Assembly: GCA_947644185.1 (NCBI GenBank)
Contig: CANRZC010000007.1
Location: 1-19,884, forward strand
Source: an uncultured Acetatifactor sp.
GTDB lineage: Bacteria > Bacillota > Clostridia > Lachnospirales > Lachnospiraceae
DNA length: 19,884 bases
Direction: 5' to 3'
Each line of letters opens with the position of its first letter. Within the stretch, counting starts at the first letter, position 1. Both the position numbers and the translations under genes were made by a program. Positions 1-7,140 of the stretch are shown here, piece by piece. The notes under the pieces are model-generated. The model did not search any database, was not told where the DNA came from, and was given only the letters and a program-made list of their open reading frames with translations.

Positions 1-45
1 CAAAATTCACTATGCTATATTAACTCCCAGGAAGGGAGGGATAGC

Positions 46-1773
46 ATGAAAAATTGGAAAAAAATTACAGTGTTGGGCTTGTCTGCCATTATGATGTTAG
101 GCGGATGTGGCAATGGGGGCGACTCTGGCAGCAGTTCCGGGACCTCAACTGGCCAGGATACAGAAGAAGGCCAGGAGGCTGGTGATACAACGGGTGCAGA
201 CGGAGACATTGACAAAGTAACCTGGTTTTCAGACGTGAATTTCTGGAATCCTCCCACCAAATGGGATACTACGCAAGATACTATTATGGGCGGCATTACC
301 AAGGCCACTGGTCTGGAATTTGAGATGAATATTCCAGCGGAGGATGGGGCTACCAAGCTGGCGCTGATGATTGTCAATGGGGAGTTGCCTGACATTATAT
401 CCATTACGGATAACAATACGATGAAGGAACTAGTGGAGTCCGGAAAGGTCTGGGATCTGCAGGAATTTCTGACACAGTATGATCCGGAATCCCATCTGCT
501 GAATGGGGGATATCCCGAGGATGTAAAGGAGCTGCAGGTTGAGCGCGATGGCGGCTGGTATGCTTTTGCAAGCCATTTGAATTCCCCGGACTCCAGAGAA
601 ATCTTCCCAGCCTGCGATGAGTATTATACCTGGGACATCCAGTACGGCGAGAACTACGGCATTCTCTGGAATGACACTGTGCTACAGGAATTTGATCTGA
701 AGGTGGAAGATCTGAAGACAGAGGAGCAAGTCCTAGCGGCTTTCCAGAAAGTGAAAGAATCTGACAAGACTGTGGACGGAGCAAGCTACATTCCTATTTT
801 GGTAGACGGCAATGTGTATCATGAGGCGACGCTGCGTACATTGGAATACTTTTTCGGCGCAATGCCCATTGATGATGAGGGCAATTATCAGGATTGGATT
901 CAGGCACCAGAATCAAAGCACGCACTGGCATTTCTGAACAAGCTAGTGCGGGAGGGTTATCTGGATGCCAATCAGTTTACCATTGACAATGCTGGTGTGA
1001 AATCCTACATAACTAGTGGCCGTGTGCTTTGCTTTATTGGAAACAAGGCCAATACCAATGCGGATTCCGACCATTCAGGCACCACATGGACTTCCACCGG
1101 CGCCATTCTCTCCAGTGAGGGAACCATGCCGGTACTGCCGAAAAATACGGAGGCAGGAGCAGGATGGATCCAGACCTTTATCTCCAAGGACTGCAAGAAC
1201 CCGGAGAAGATTGCAAAGTGGCTCTCCTGGATGAGTAGTGAAGAAGGACTTACATGGTGTATTTATGGAATCGAAGGAAAGGATTTCAACCGGGATGAGA
1301 ATGGCTGTATTGTTATGACAGACGAAGGAGACAAAAGAACTTTGGATTATGTAAATACTGGGCTGACTGCCTGGTGGCCTTTCCACAATACCAGCTTTAC
1401 ACAGCATGTAATTCCGGCCCCTGAGGAAGGCAGTGAAGACTACCTGGGAATGCTGAACCAGACAGCTCTGGGGAGATTGGAGGAGACCACGGTGTTTAAC
1501 AGTGCCTTGATTGCTTTCCCCAGCACACTCATTGATCCCTCCAGCGATGTAGGCATTGCAAAGGCGCAGATTGACAATTATTTGGTGGGACAGATTTCTA
1601 CCATTGTGATGACTAAGGATGACGCTTCCTTTGAAGCAGAGTACAATAAGCTGTTGGAGCAGCTGAATACACTGGATATTGCTGAGGTAAATGCCACTTA
1701 TGATGCCTGGTACAAGGAAAAATGTGAAAGCCGCGGAGAGTCACTGACCAACGCCAATAAAGACAAACATTGA
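46..1773 (+). CDS. Sugar ABC transporter solute-binding lipoprotein (LplA/YtcQ type)
   Basis: Extracellular family 1 solute-binding protein that captures an oligosaccharide outside the cell and delivers it to the two permeases encoded next. Seen: a Lys-rich N-terminus, a hydrophobic stretch and a lipobox LGGC with the lipidated Cys at residue 21, followed by a Gly/Ser/Thr/Glu-rich linker to about residue 55. The mature domain contains typical segments such as MIVNGELPDIISI (about 109-121) and repeated Trp/Tyr-rich stretches. At 575 residues it matches the large LplA/YtcQ class rather than the roughly 420-residue maltose-type proteins. The start is supported by a strong GGAAGGGAGGG site just upstream. 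The promoter probably lies before the window. Substrate cannot be read from sequence; relatives import pectin- or glycan-derived oligosaccharides. Confidence 0.93.
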   Translation: MKNWKKITVLGLSAIMMLGGCGNGGDSGSSSGTSTGQDTEEGQEAGDTTGADGDIDKVTWFSDVNFWNPPTKWDTTQDTIMGGITKATGLEFEMNIPAEDGATKLALMIVNGELPDIISITDNNTMKELVESGKVWDLQEFLTQYDPESHLLNGGYPEDVKELQVERDGGWYAFASHLNSPDSREIFPACDEYYTWDIQYGENYGILWNDTVLQEFDLKVEDLKTEEQVLAAFQKVKESDKTVDGASYIPILVDGNVYHEATLRTLEYFFGAMPIDDEGNYQDWIQAPESKHALAFLNKLVREGYLDANQFTIDNAGVKSYITSGRVLCFIGNKANTNADSDHSGTTWTSTGAILSSEGTMPVLPKNTEAGAGWIQTFISKDCKNPEKIAKWLSWMSSEEGLTWCIYGIEGKDFNRDENGCIVMTDEGDKRTLDYVNTGLTAWWPFHNTSFTQHVIPAPEEGSEDYLGMLNQTALGRLEETTVFNSALIAFPSTLIDPSSDVGIAKAQIDNYLVGQISTIVMTKDDASFEAEYNKLLEQLNTLDIAEVNATYDAWYKEKCESRGESLTNANKDKH

Positions 1774-1871
1774 CAAAGCCGGATAATGGTTATATCGGTT
1801 TGGGCTGACGGTTTTAGATAGGCAGGCTTCAGGCCTGTGAGAGAAATAGGTACAGAGTGTCTACAACAAGC

Positions 1872-1915
1872 AGGAACTGGAATTCTATCTATTTTGCGAG
1901 ATTCCAGTTCCTTTT
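1872..1915 (+). terminator. Hairpin terminator/attenuator between binding protein and permease genes
   Basis: A 12-bp perfect inverted repeat (1872-1883 AGGAACTGGAAT with 1901-1912 ATTCCAGTTCCT) encloses a 17-nt loop, and a short T run begins within it (TTTTAT, 1912-1917). It sits in a 209-bp gap inside an otherwise tight operon, about 100 bases after the binding-protein stop codon. Inference: partial termination or 3'-end protection that leaves more binding-protein mRNA than permease mRNA, a common arrangement in ABC importers. No clear new promoter follows before the permease gene, so read-through is probably needed. Confidence 0.7.
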
Positions 1916-1949
1916 ATAAAGGGAACAGCGAAACGTTTTTTTATACTGA

Positions 1950-1968
1950 GATGCTGCAAGGCAGCATC
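1950..1968 (+). other. Short perfect hairpin just before the permease ribosome binding site
   Basis: GATGCTGC (1950-1957), loop AAG, GCAGCATC (1961-1968). It ends two bases before the AGGGAGAGAGG ribosome-binding stretch of the permease gene at 1983. It has no T tail, so it is not a terminator. It could mark an RNA-processing end or influence translation of the permease; the function is inferred only from position. Confidence 0.45.
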
Positions 1969-1982
1969 AGGGAGAGAGGCAT

Positions 1983-2924
1983 ATGAAGACCAAAAAGAAG
2001 CGCATCTACCAATACGGAATGAACAGAAAGACACAGCTGGAGCTGTACGCCATGATGGCACCAGGCACGATTCTAGTCATTCTGTTTTCCATTATTCCCC
2101 TGTTCGGGCTGCTTATTGCCTTTGAAGACTACAGACCTGTCAGTGGAGTGGCAGGAATTTTTACCAGTCCCTGGAACAATTTTAAGAATTTCAAGATCCT
2201 CTTTCGCAATTATGATTTTCTACCTATGCTGAGGAATACGTTAGGCATCAATCTGTTAAACAACCTGCTGAGCATTCCAGTGACTCTTTTCTTTGCCCTA
2301 ATGCTTAACGAGGTGCTGAACAGTAAATTCAAGACACTGATTCAGACTGTCACCTATATGCCCCATTTCCTGTCCTGGGTTGTGTTTGGTGGACTTTTCA
2401 TGACATTGCTCAGCACAGACAATGGACTGGTCAATTCCATTTTGATGAATATGGGCCTGGTGGATTCTCCTGTGGGATTTCTGGCAGAGCCTAAGTATTT
2501 CTGGTGGATTACAGCTGTCACTTCCCTGCTGAAAGAGCTGGGCTGGGGCGCAATTTTGTATATAGCGGCTATTGCAGGGGTGGATCAGGAGCTTTATGAA
2601 GCAGCCATGATAGACGGCGCTGGCCGCTTTAAGCGGATGTGGTATATTACAATACCCAGCATAAAGACTACCATTATGATCATGGTAATCTTCGCCATCA
2701 GCGGCATGCTGAACAACAACTTTACCCAGATATACGTATTCCAGAACTCGCTGAACATTTCCACCAGCCAGGTTATCGATACCTACATCTATGAATATGG
2801 TCTCAGACAGCTACAGTTTGGCATGGCCACGGCAGTAGGCCTGGCGAAATCTGTGCTGGCGTTGGTGCTTTTGTGCGGTGCCAACAAGGTGTCCAATAAG
2901 CTGACAGATACTGGATTATTTTAA
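1983..2924 (+). CDS. ABC transporter permease, LplB/YteP type
   Basis: Inner subunit of the sugar importer whose binding protein is encoded upstream. It forms half of the membrane channel. The 313-residue length and about six hydrophobic segments are typical. The cytoplasmic EAA loop that contacts the ATPase is clear: YEAAMIDGAGRFKRMWYITIP-like, with Glu at about residue 206 and the conserved DGA and I-P spacing. The N-terminus is Lys/Arg-rich (MKTKKKR) and cytoplasmic. Start ATG is preceded by AGGGAGAGAGG. The next permease begins 21 bases downstream, so the two are co-translated from one mRNA. No ATPase gene is present in the window; relatives use a shared MsmX-type ATPase. Confidence 0.92.
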   Translation: MKTKKKRIYQYGMNRKTQLELYAMMAPGTILVILFSIIPLFGLLIAFEDYRPVSGVAGIFTSPWNNFKNFKILFRNYDFLPMLRNTLGINLLNNLLSIPVTLFFALMLNEVLNSKFKTLIQTVTYMPHFLSWVVFGGLFMTLLSTDNGLVNSILMNMGLVDSPVGFLAEPKYFWWITAVTSLLKELGWGAILYIAAIAGVDQELYEAAMIDGAGRFKRMWYITIPSIKTTIMIMVIFAISGMLNNNFTQIYVFQNSLNISTSQVIDTYIYEYGLRQLQFGMATAVGLAKSVLALVLLCGANKVSNKLTDTGLF

Positions 2925-2945
2925 GGACAGGAAAGGCGGCATATT

Positions 2946-3881
2946 ATGAAAAAAATAGAGAGAACATTAAAGCCATCGGAGAAAGGAATTTTTCACGTTT
3001 TTAATACTGTAGGGATGTGGCTGGTGATGCTGATTATGATTTATCCCATTTGGTTTGCGCTGATTAATTCGCTGAATTTCGGCGATGAGCTTACGAAAGG
3101 ATACTCTTTCCTGTGGCCGGCGAAATTTACCTTTGCCAGTTGGAAGATGGTTCTGGGAGATGCAGAGATCCTGAGGGCGCTTTGGATTACAGGTTCCAGG
3201 ACTATTCTGGTCACCATAGGGTCAACCCTGGTGACAGCGATGTTTGCCTATGGATTTTCCAGACCCTATTTAAAGGGCAAGAAGTTCTTTACAGCGCTAG
3301 GGTTTGTGAGTATGTATTTTAGCGGTGGGGTGATTTCTACATTTTTGCTGTTTAACTGGCTGGGACTGTACAATTCCTACTGGGTTTATGTGATTCCGGC
3401 TCTGTTCGGTGGCTTTTACAATGTTATTATCTATAATTCTAATTTTAAGGCTATCCCAGACTCGTTGTTTGAATCTGCCAAGCTGGATGGTGCCAATGAA
3501 TTCCGGATTTTCTTTTCCATTGTATTCCCTCTGTCGAAACCGGTTATTACAGCTCTGGGGGTATTCACAGCCTGTGGTGTATGGAATGACTACGGAACGA
3601 CATTGTTTTACACCCAGGACAATTCTCTACAGACGCTGGCAAATTACACCCTGAAGCTGGTAAAATCCAGTCAGGCGGCAGAGCAGCTGGCGGCAACGGT
3701 CATGCAGGCCAACCAGTCAGTGGCTAAGCTGATTAATTCTGCCATGGGCAGCGGGGAAGCCACATCAAAGACTATAGAACTGTCCGCTATGATACTCACC
3801 GCCATTCCGGTGATCGTGGCCTATCCTTTCGTGCAAAAGTTCTTTACAAAGGGCGTTATGGTGGGATCTGTGAAGGGTTAG
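2946..3881 (+). CDS. Carbohydrate ABC transporter permease, LplC/YtcP type
   Basis: Second channel subunit of the same importer, 311 residues, about six membrane segments. The EAA-type loop is visible as FESAKLDGANEFRIFFSIVFP-like with Glu at about residue 176. The C-terminus ends in KFFTKGVMVGSVKG, a characteristic ending of LplC/YtcP/YesQ proteins. An AGGAAAGG site precedes the ATG. The stretch at about 238-275 (rich in Ala, Gln and Ser, with AAEQLAATVMQ) is the large loop between late helices often seen in this subfamily. Co-transcribed with the upstream permease and the 859-residue protein downstream. Confidence 0.92.
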   Translation: MKKIERTLKPSEKGIFHVFNTVGMWLVMLIMIYPIWFALINSLNFGDELTKGYSFLWPAKFTFASWKMVLGDAEILRALWITGSRTILVTIGSTLVTAMFAYGFSRPYLKGKKFFTALGFVSMYFSGGVISTFLLFNWLGLYNSYWVYVIPALFGGFYNVIIYNSNFKAIPDSLFESAKLDGANEFRIFFSIVFPLSKPVITALGVFTACGVWNDYGTTLFYTQDNSLQTLANYTLKLVKSSQAAEQLAATVMQANQSVAKLINSAMGSGEATSKTIELSAMILTAIPVIVAYPFVQKFFTKGVMVGSVKG

Positions 3882-3920
3882 TGCAATAAGTATAAAAATG
3901 GAAAGAGAGAATCATACAAT

Positions 3921-6500
3921 ATGGAAAGCAAAGGGATGAGAGTTTTCTATGACAAAGAGCGAGGTGGCATTATCTCGCTGACCTCCAGGCTGGACGGATA
4001 TCAGACAGAATTCGTGCTGACGCCAGAGGAATTCCTGGAATACGATGTGGAGGATGGAAAGTGGCTAGGCTGTGTGGAGGGAACCGTTGTGACAGGGGGC
4101 AAGGAAATTTCCTTTCGGTGGGGAGATGTGCGGAGAAATTGCCAGTTTCAGACAATACAGACTGATAGGAGTCAGACTGGGATCCATCTCACCTGCCCTG
4201 AAATTCGGTGCGGGAACATGACTTTGGGCCTGTCCCTGGACATGGAGTTTGCCTTTCAGGAGGATATACTCTCCTGGACAATCACCCTGAAAAACCAGAG
4301 CAAAGAGGACATCTTGCTTAAAAATCTAAATCTCCCGCTGCTGATGAACCAGTATTTTAGAAATGATGACACCTTTAAATACGATCGCTGTGCCATGCGC
4401 CACTCCTGTATCACAGGTCACTCTTCCTACCTTTACTGGGAGAAATCCAGTGGGAACAGCCCGGTTCTGTTAATGATGCCGCTGGGGGACAGCGCCTTTT
4501 TGGACTTGACAAAGGAAGAGGGGGATGGGCTATTTAGCGGTAGATTTGGGGAAGGGTCTGCATATGAGGGGCTGGTGCGAGTACATTTGGTGGCAAAAGA
4601 ACCTGTGTATGGCGGCAAGGGAAATGAAACCCTCCTAAAGCCGGGAGAGAGCGCTGTGTTTCAGGTGGCGCTTGTATTTCTGGAAAGCGAAAGGCAGATA
4701 TCCCAGGCGCTGACAGCGCAGTCCCTGACAGTCTTGAAAGCCGTGCCTGGCATGGTGGGGCCTATAGAAAATATTTTCTACCTTATGACCCAACCTGTGG
4801 ATGCTCAGGTGGAGCTTTGTGCTCCTGAAGATAGAATAGTAGACACTGCGGTCAAAAATGGATGGCGTGTGACTGGAGTGCAGTTTGGTGCCTGGGGCAG
4901 GCGGTATGTGAGAGTGAAAAACCAGGGAAATTCCGCATACTATTGCTTTTTTGGAATTGAGGCACCCCAAAATATCATCGACAGTCATGCAGCATTTATC
5001 GCCAGCCACCATCTGGAACAGGACAAAGCAGATCCCTGTTATCATGGGCTGCTTATGTGGGACATGGGGAACAAAAGGAGGATCAATGCTGCCTTTAACC
5101 CCTACAGAGAGGACTGGTGGCGCGGGGGCAGCGATGACCCAGGCCTGGCCAGCGGCCTGTTTTTGTCGGAGAAGAATGTATACAGGCCGGTGGAAAAGGA
5201 ATTGCAGACGCTGCATGACTTTGTGGAGGATTTCCTGATAGACAGGCTCACGGAGCAGCCCGGTTGGCGGGTACACAGGATGGTGCCCTGGTATACCATG
5301 TTCGAACCCTGGGCTGGAAACGGTGCTGATGATGTGTGGAGAGCATATAACTACATTCATGTAATTAATATTATGCGCAATATGTATCTTATCAAAAAGC
5401 AATATCAGATTCCAATTTTCAGGGAGGCCGCGGAATATCTGAAAATGGCATATGAGTATACGAAAGCCATGTTCCACTACTGGATGTATCCCAGAGGAGT
5501 AGGTGCCTGGGAATTCGGAAATATGGGGGAGATGACCCTGCCTCTGTGCCTGGCAAAGGAGCTGGAAGCGGAGGGATTTGTCCAGGAGGCCCAGGAGATC
5601 AGTGAAATCATGGATAAAAAGGCCCAGTATTTTGCCGGGAAGGAGTATCCCTTCGGCTCTGAGATGCCCTATGATTCCACTGCCTTCGAGGCAGTTTACG
5701 CCTATGGAAAACGGATGGGAGATCAGCATGTAATGGGCTCTGCGGCCAGGGCCTCCTTCGCCAACAGAGGCAAACAGCCTGTGTGGTTTTTATACAATAC
5801 GGACCTGCGGGGTGGCGGAGATACAAGCTGGAACAGCAGCTATATGACCCAGCTGGGGGCTTGGCCCATCCTGGACTTTTGCCTGGATGAGGGCCATCTA
5901 GATCAGGACTGGATTCTGTCCTTTTACGGCTCTTATCTTTCGGGATGGCTTTTGTACAATTCTGGCGGATATTGGAATGGGGAGCCGGAGAACGCAGGAG
6001 CCACAGGCTGGATCACCATCGCTTCCCGAATCAATGAAACGGACCTGGAGCCAGCTCACATAAGCGAAAGCGGAGAAAAAGCTGACATGCCTCTGTCCCG
6101 GGGCTGCGTTACCCTGTCCGGGGAGGCTGGCATCGGCTATTTCGGAGCACTGCGCAGCGCCTGCTCGATCATTATGGATCATACTGTTTTGGGGAGAATC
6201 GGCCTGGGCTGTGACATTGTGTCGGAGGAAGGGACAGAAGTGCTCCTTCCCAGAGATGGGCTTTCTATGCGCATGTATCATGTCCCCGGCAGATGGAAGC
6301 TGGAGGTAACAGGCGGGTATCTTCGCCAGGTGAGAGTCACTGCCCAGGGCCTGGAAATAGAAGTGCTCCTGCAGGCCCGGGCAGGCGGCTGCCTTCGGAT
6401 GTTCTCTATACCGGAGGCAGGCCAAAGGCAGAGCGTATTATATGAGCAGGCGCTTGCAGGCAGTGCAGGAGAGTGCCTGACAGTGGTGAAAAATTGGTAA
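3921..6500 (+). CDS. Large cytoplasmic protein of DUF5695-like appearance, possible glycan-active enzyme
   Basis: An 859-residue protein without signal peptide or membrane segments, so it should act in the cytoplasm on whatever the importer brings in. I recognise it, from memory and without a search, as resembling DUF5695 proteins. The N-terminal third (about 1-270) looks beta-rich, like the sandwich domain preceding many (alpha/alpha)6-barrel glycosidases. The central part (about 440-700) is helix- and aromatic-rich, with acidic, Gly- and Trp-rich motifs such as WAGNGADDVW (near 464), YDSTAFEAVYAYG and RGGGDTSWNSSYM (near 630). The C-terminus (about 740-859) is again beta-like. Catalytic residues cannot be assigned. 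It starts 39 bases after the permease stop, with GGAAAGAGAG upstream. No terminator is visible after it. Enzyme activity is inferred from context. Confidence 0.75.
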   Translation: MESKGMRVFYDKERGGIISLTSRLDGYQTEFVLTPEEFLEYDVEDGKWLGCVEGTVVTGGKEISFRWGDVRRNCQFQTIQTDRSQTGIHLTCPEIRCGNMTLGLSLDMEFAFQEDILSWTITLKNQSKEDILLKNLNLPLLMNQYFRNDDTFKYDRCAMRHSCITGHSSYLYWEKSSGNSPVLLMMPLGDSAFLDLTKEEGDGLFSGRFGEGSAYEGLVRVHLVAKEPVYGGKGNETLLKPGESAVFQVALVFLESERQISQALTAQSLTVLKAVPGMVGPIENIFYLMTQPVDAQVELCAPEDRIVDTAVKNGWRVTGVQFGAWGRRYVRVKNQGNSAYYCFFGIEAPQNIIDSHAAFIASHHLEQDKADPCYHGLLMWDMGNKRRINAAFNPYREDWWRGGSDDPGLASGLFLSEKNVYRPVEKELQTLHDFVEDFLIDRLTEQPGWRVHRMVPWYTMFEPWAGNGADDVWRAYNYIHVINIMRNMYLIKKQYQIPIFREAAEYLKMAYEYTKAMFHYWMYPRGVGAWEFGNMGEMTLPLCLAKELEAEGFVQEAQEISEIMDKKAQYFAGKEYPFGSEMPYDSTAFEAVYAYGKRMGDQHVMGSAARASFANRGKQPVWFLYNTDLRGGGDTSWNSSYMTQLGAWPILDFCLDEGHLDQDWILSFYGSYLSGWLLYNSGGYWNGEPENAGATGWITIASRINETDLEPAHISESGEKADMPLSRGCVTLSGEAGIGYFGALRSACSIIMDHTVLGRIGLGCDIVSEEGTEVLLPRDGLSMRMYHVPGRWKLEVTGGYLRQVRVTAQGLEIEVLLQARAGGCLRMFSIPEAGQRQSVLYEQALAGSAGECLTVVKNW

Positions 6501-6507
6501 AAACTCT

Positions 6508-6536
6508 TTGACATACTTTTGGCTTTTGTATATAAT
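6508..6536 (+). promoter_or_regulatory. Consensus sigma-A promoter of the antitoxin RNA
   Basis: TTGACA (6508-6513), exactly 17 bases, then TATAAT (6531-6536): both hexamers match consensus perfectly. It begins eight bases after the stop codon of the upstream gene and predicts a transcript start near 6543, directly before the repeats. Such strength fits a highly expressed noncoding antitoxin. Confidence 0.9.
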
Positions 6537-6565
6537 AATAGATAAGAGTAGCAATACTCACCTGA

Positions 6566-6674
6566 AAAGCGCCCTGCCGCTTTGAGAGCAGATTATTTAT
6601 GGAAAGCGCCCTGCCGCTTTGAGAGCAGATTATTTATGGAAGGTGCACCACGGCCTTGACGGTGGTTGTAATGG
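6566..6674 (+). repeat. Antitoxin repeats: two identical 37-bp units and one diverged 35-bp unit
   Basis: Unit 1 is 6566-6602 and unit 2 is 6603-6639, identical over all 37 bases. Unit 3 (6640-6674) has diverged but keeps the layout. In unit 1, AAAGCG (6566-6571) pairs with CGCTTT (6578-6583), and loop bases CTGC (6574-6577) pair with GCAG (6588-6591), forming a pseudoknot with short CC and GAGA linkers. In unit 3, AAGGT (6640-6644) pairs with GCCTT (6653-6657, one G-U pair), and ACCAC (6647-6651) pairs with GTGGT (6662-6666). Each unit ends in an A/T-rich segment finishing in ATGG. Confidence 0.88.
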
Positions 6675-6678
6675 GCGG

Positions 6679-6704
6679 AAGGGGCGATGCATATCGTCCC
6701 TTTT
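6679..6704 (+). terminator. Terminator between antitoxin repeats and toxin gene
   Basis: AAGGGGCGAT (6679-6688), loop GCAT, ATCGTCCCTT (6693-6702), continuing into TTTT (6701-6704). The 10-bp stem contains one G-U pair. In type III loci a terminator in exactly this place lets most transcripts stop as antitoxin while a minority read through into the toxin gene, keeping antitoxin in excess. Confidence 0.85.
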
Positions 6705-6748
6705 CCTATACGCATACAAGTGTCCAAAGGAAATTTGGAGAGGCGATT

Positions 6749-7089
6749 ATGGATAAACTAAACTTTTATACAGTTGATTTAAAGTATGTGGAATTTCTGC
6801 AAAATACAGAGAAAGAGAAACGAGGATTCAGCCGCGTTCCCAATATGGAATATGGTAATCAGCGCAAATCTAAATTTCTATGTGGTGTGGTTCTGCAAAT
6901 TAGTGACATACATTATTATGTGCCGGTTACGTCTTATAAACAGCAGAAACCTGACAATTTTCTGATAACAGCGGCAAACCATATAAGCGAGTGCTTTTGG
7001 GGAAAAATCCGGGGCTAGTGGTGAATAGTTGCGACTTCAAGCTTCTGGAGCAGGCATATTTGAGGTATGTCTGGGAAGAAATAGGATAG
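6749..7089 (+). pseudogene. Broken type III toxin gene (ToxN/AbiQ/CptN family endoribonuclease)
   Basis: The N-terminal part resembles the ToxN/AbiQ family: NFYTVDLKYVEFL (5-17), KFLCGVVLQISDIHYYVPVT (42-61) and the following SYK, with Thr61-Ser62 in the place of the family's active-site Thr/Ser. The frame stops at 7018 after 89 residues, whereas the family is usually about 150-170. In another frame the DNA continues with SGKPYKRVLLGKNPGL and then VNSCDFKLLEQAYLRYV, ending at the stop 7087-7089. The CDFKLLE stretch is the recognisable C-terminal signature of this family. So the middle (very roughly 50 residues, including the region after NFLI) is missing and the frame shifts near 6959-6970. 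Start is at 6749 with GGAGAGG upstream; a longer reading from 6656 would run through the terminator and is rejected. Probably inactive; a truncated product could still exist. Confidence 0.8.
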
Positions 7090-7140
7090 TCTTTGCCCAT
7101 CAAGCCTGTGGAAATCTGAACTCGGAGGAGGGAAAACACC

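Larger units (their letters stand above)
6543..6704 (+). ncRNA. Type III antitoxin RNA (ToxI/CptI/AntiQ-like)
   Basis: Predicted noncoding RNA running from the consensus promoter to an intrinsic terminator. The 5' end can form a small hairpin with a GNRA-type loop (GAGTA 6546-6550, GCAA, TACTC 6555-6559). Then come three repeat units, each able to form an H-type pseudoknot. In known type III systems such repeat RNAs are cut into single units by the toxin endoribonuclease, and the pseudoknots wrap and inhibit it. The evidence here is architectural: promoter, tandem repeats, terminator, then a toxin-family gene. Exact ends and the processing phase of the units are inferred. Family level (CptIN versus ToxIN) is uncertain. 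Confidence 0.82.

Noticed and set aside
1770..1798. Promoter after the binding-protein gene (TTGACA at 1770)
   Set aside because: The -35 match is perfect, but no acceptable -10 lies at 16-18 bases; the best candidate TATATC is only 15 bases away.
4635..5729. 364-codon minus-strand frame opposite the 859-residue gene
   Set aside because: His/Pro/Cys-rich composition without domains, no ribosome site; it is the antisense shadow of a well-supported gene.
6566..6674. Minimal CRISPR array
   Set aside because: The 37-bp units are directly head to tail with no variable spacers, no cas genes are near, and the promoter/terminator/toxin order fits a type III antitoxin instead.
6656..6748. Upstream ATG extending the toxin by 31 codons
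   Set aside because: The extension would read through the third repeat and the terminator, has no ribosome site, and the family starts at the MDKLNFYTV-like segment with GGAGAGG before it.
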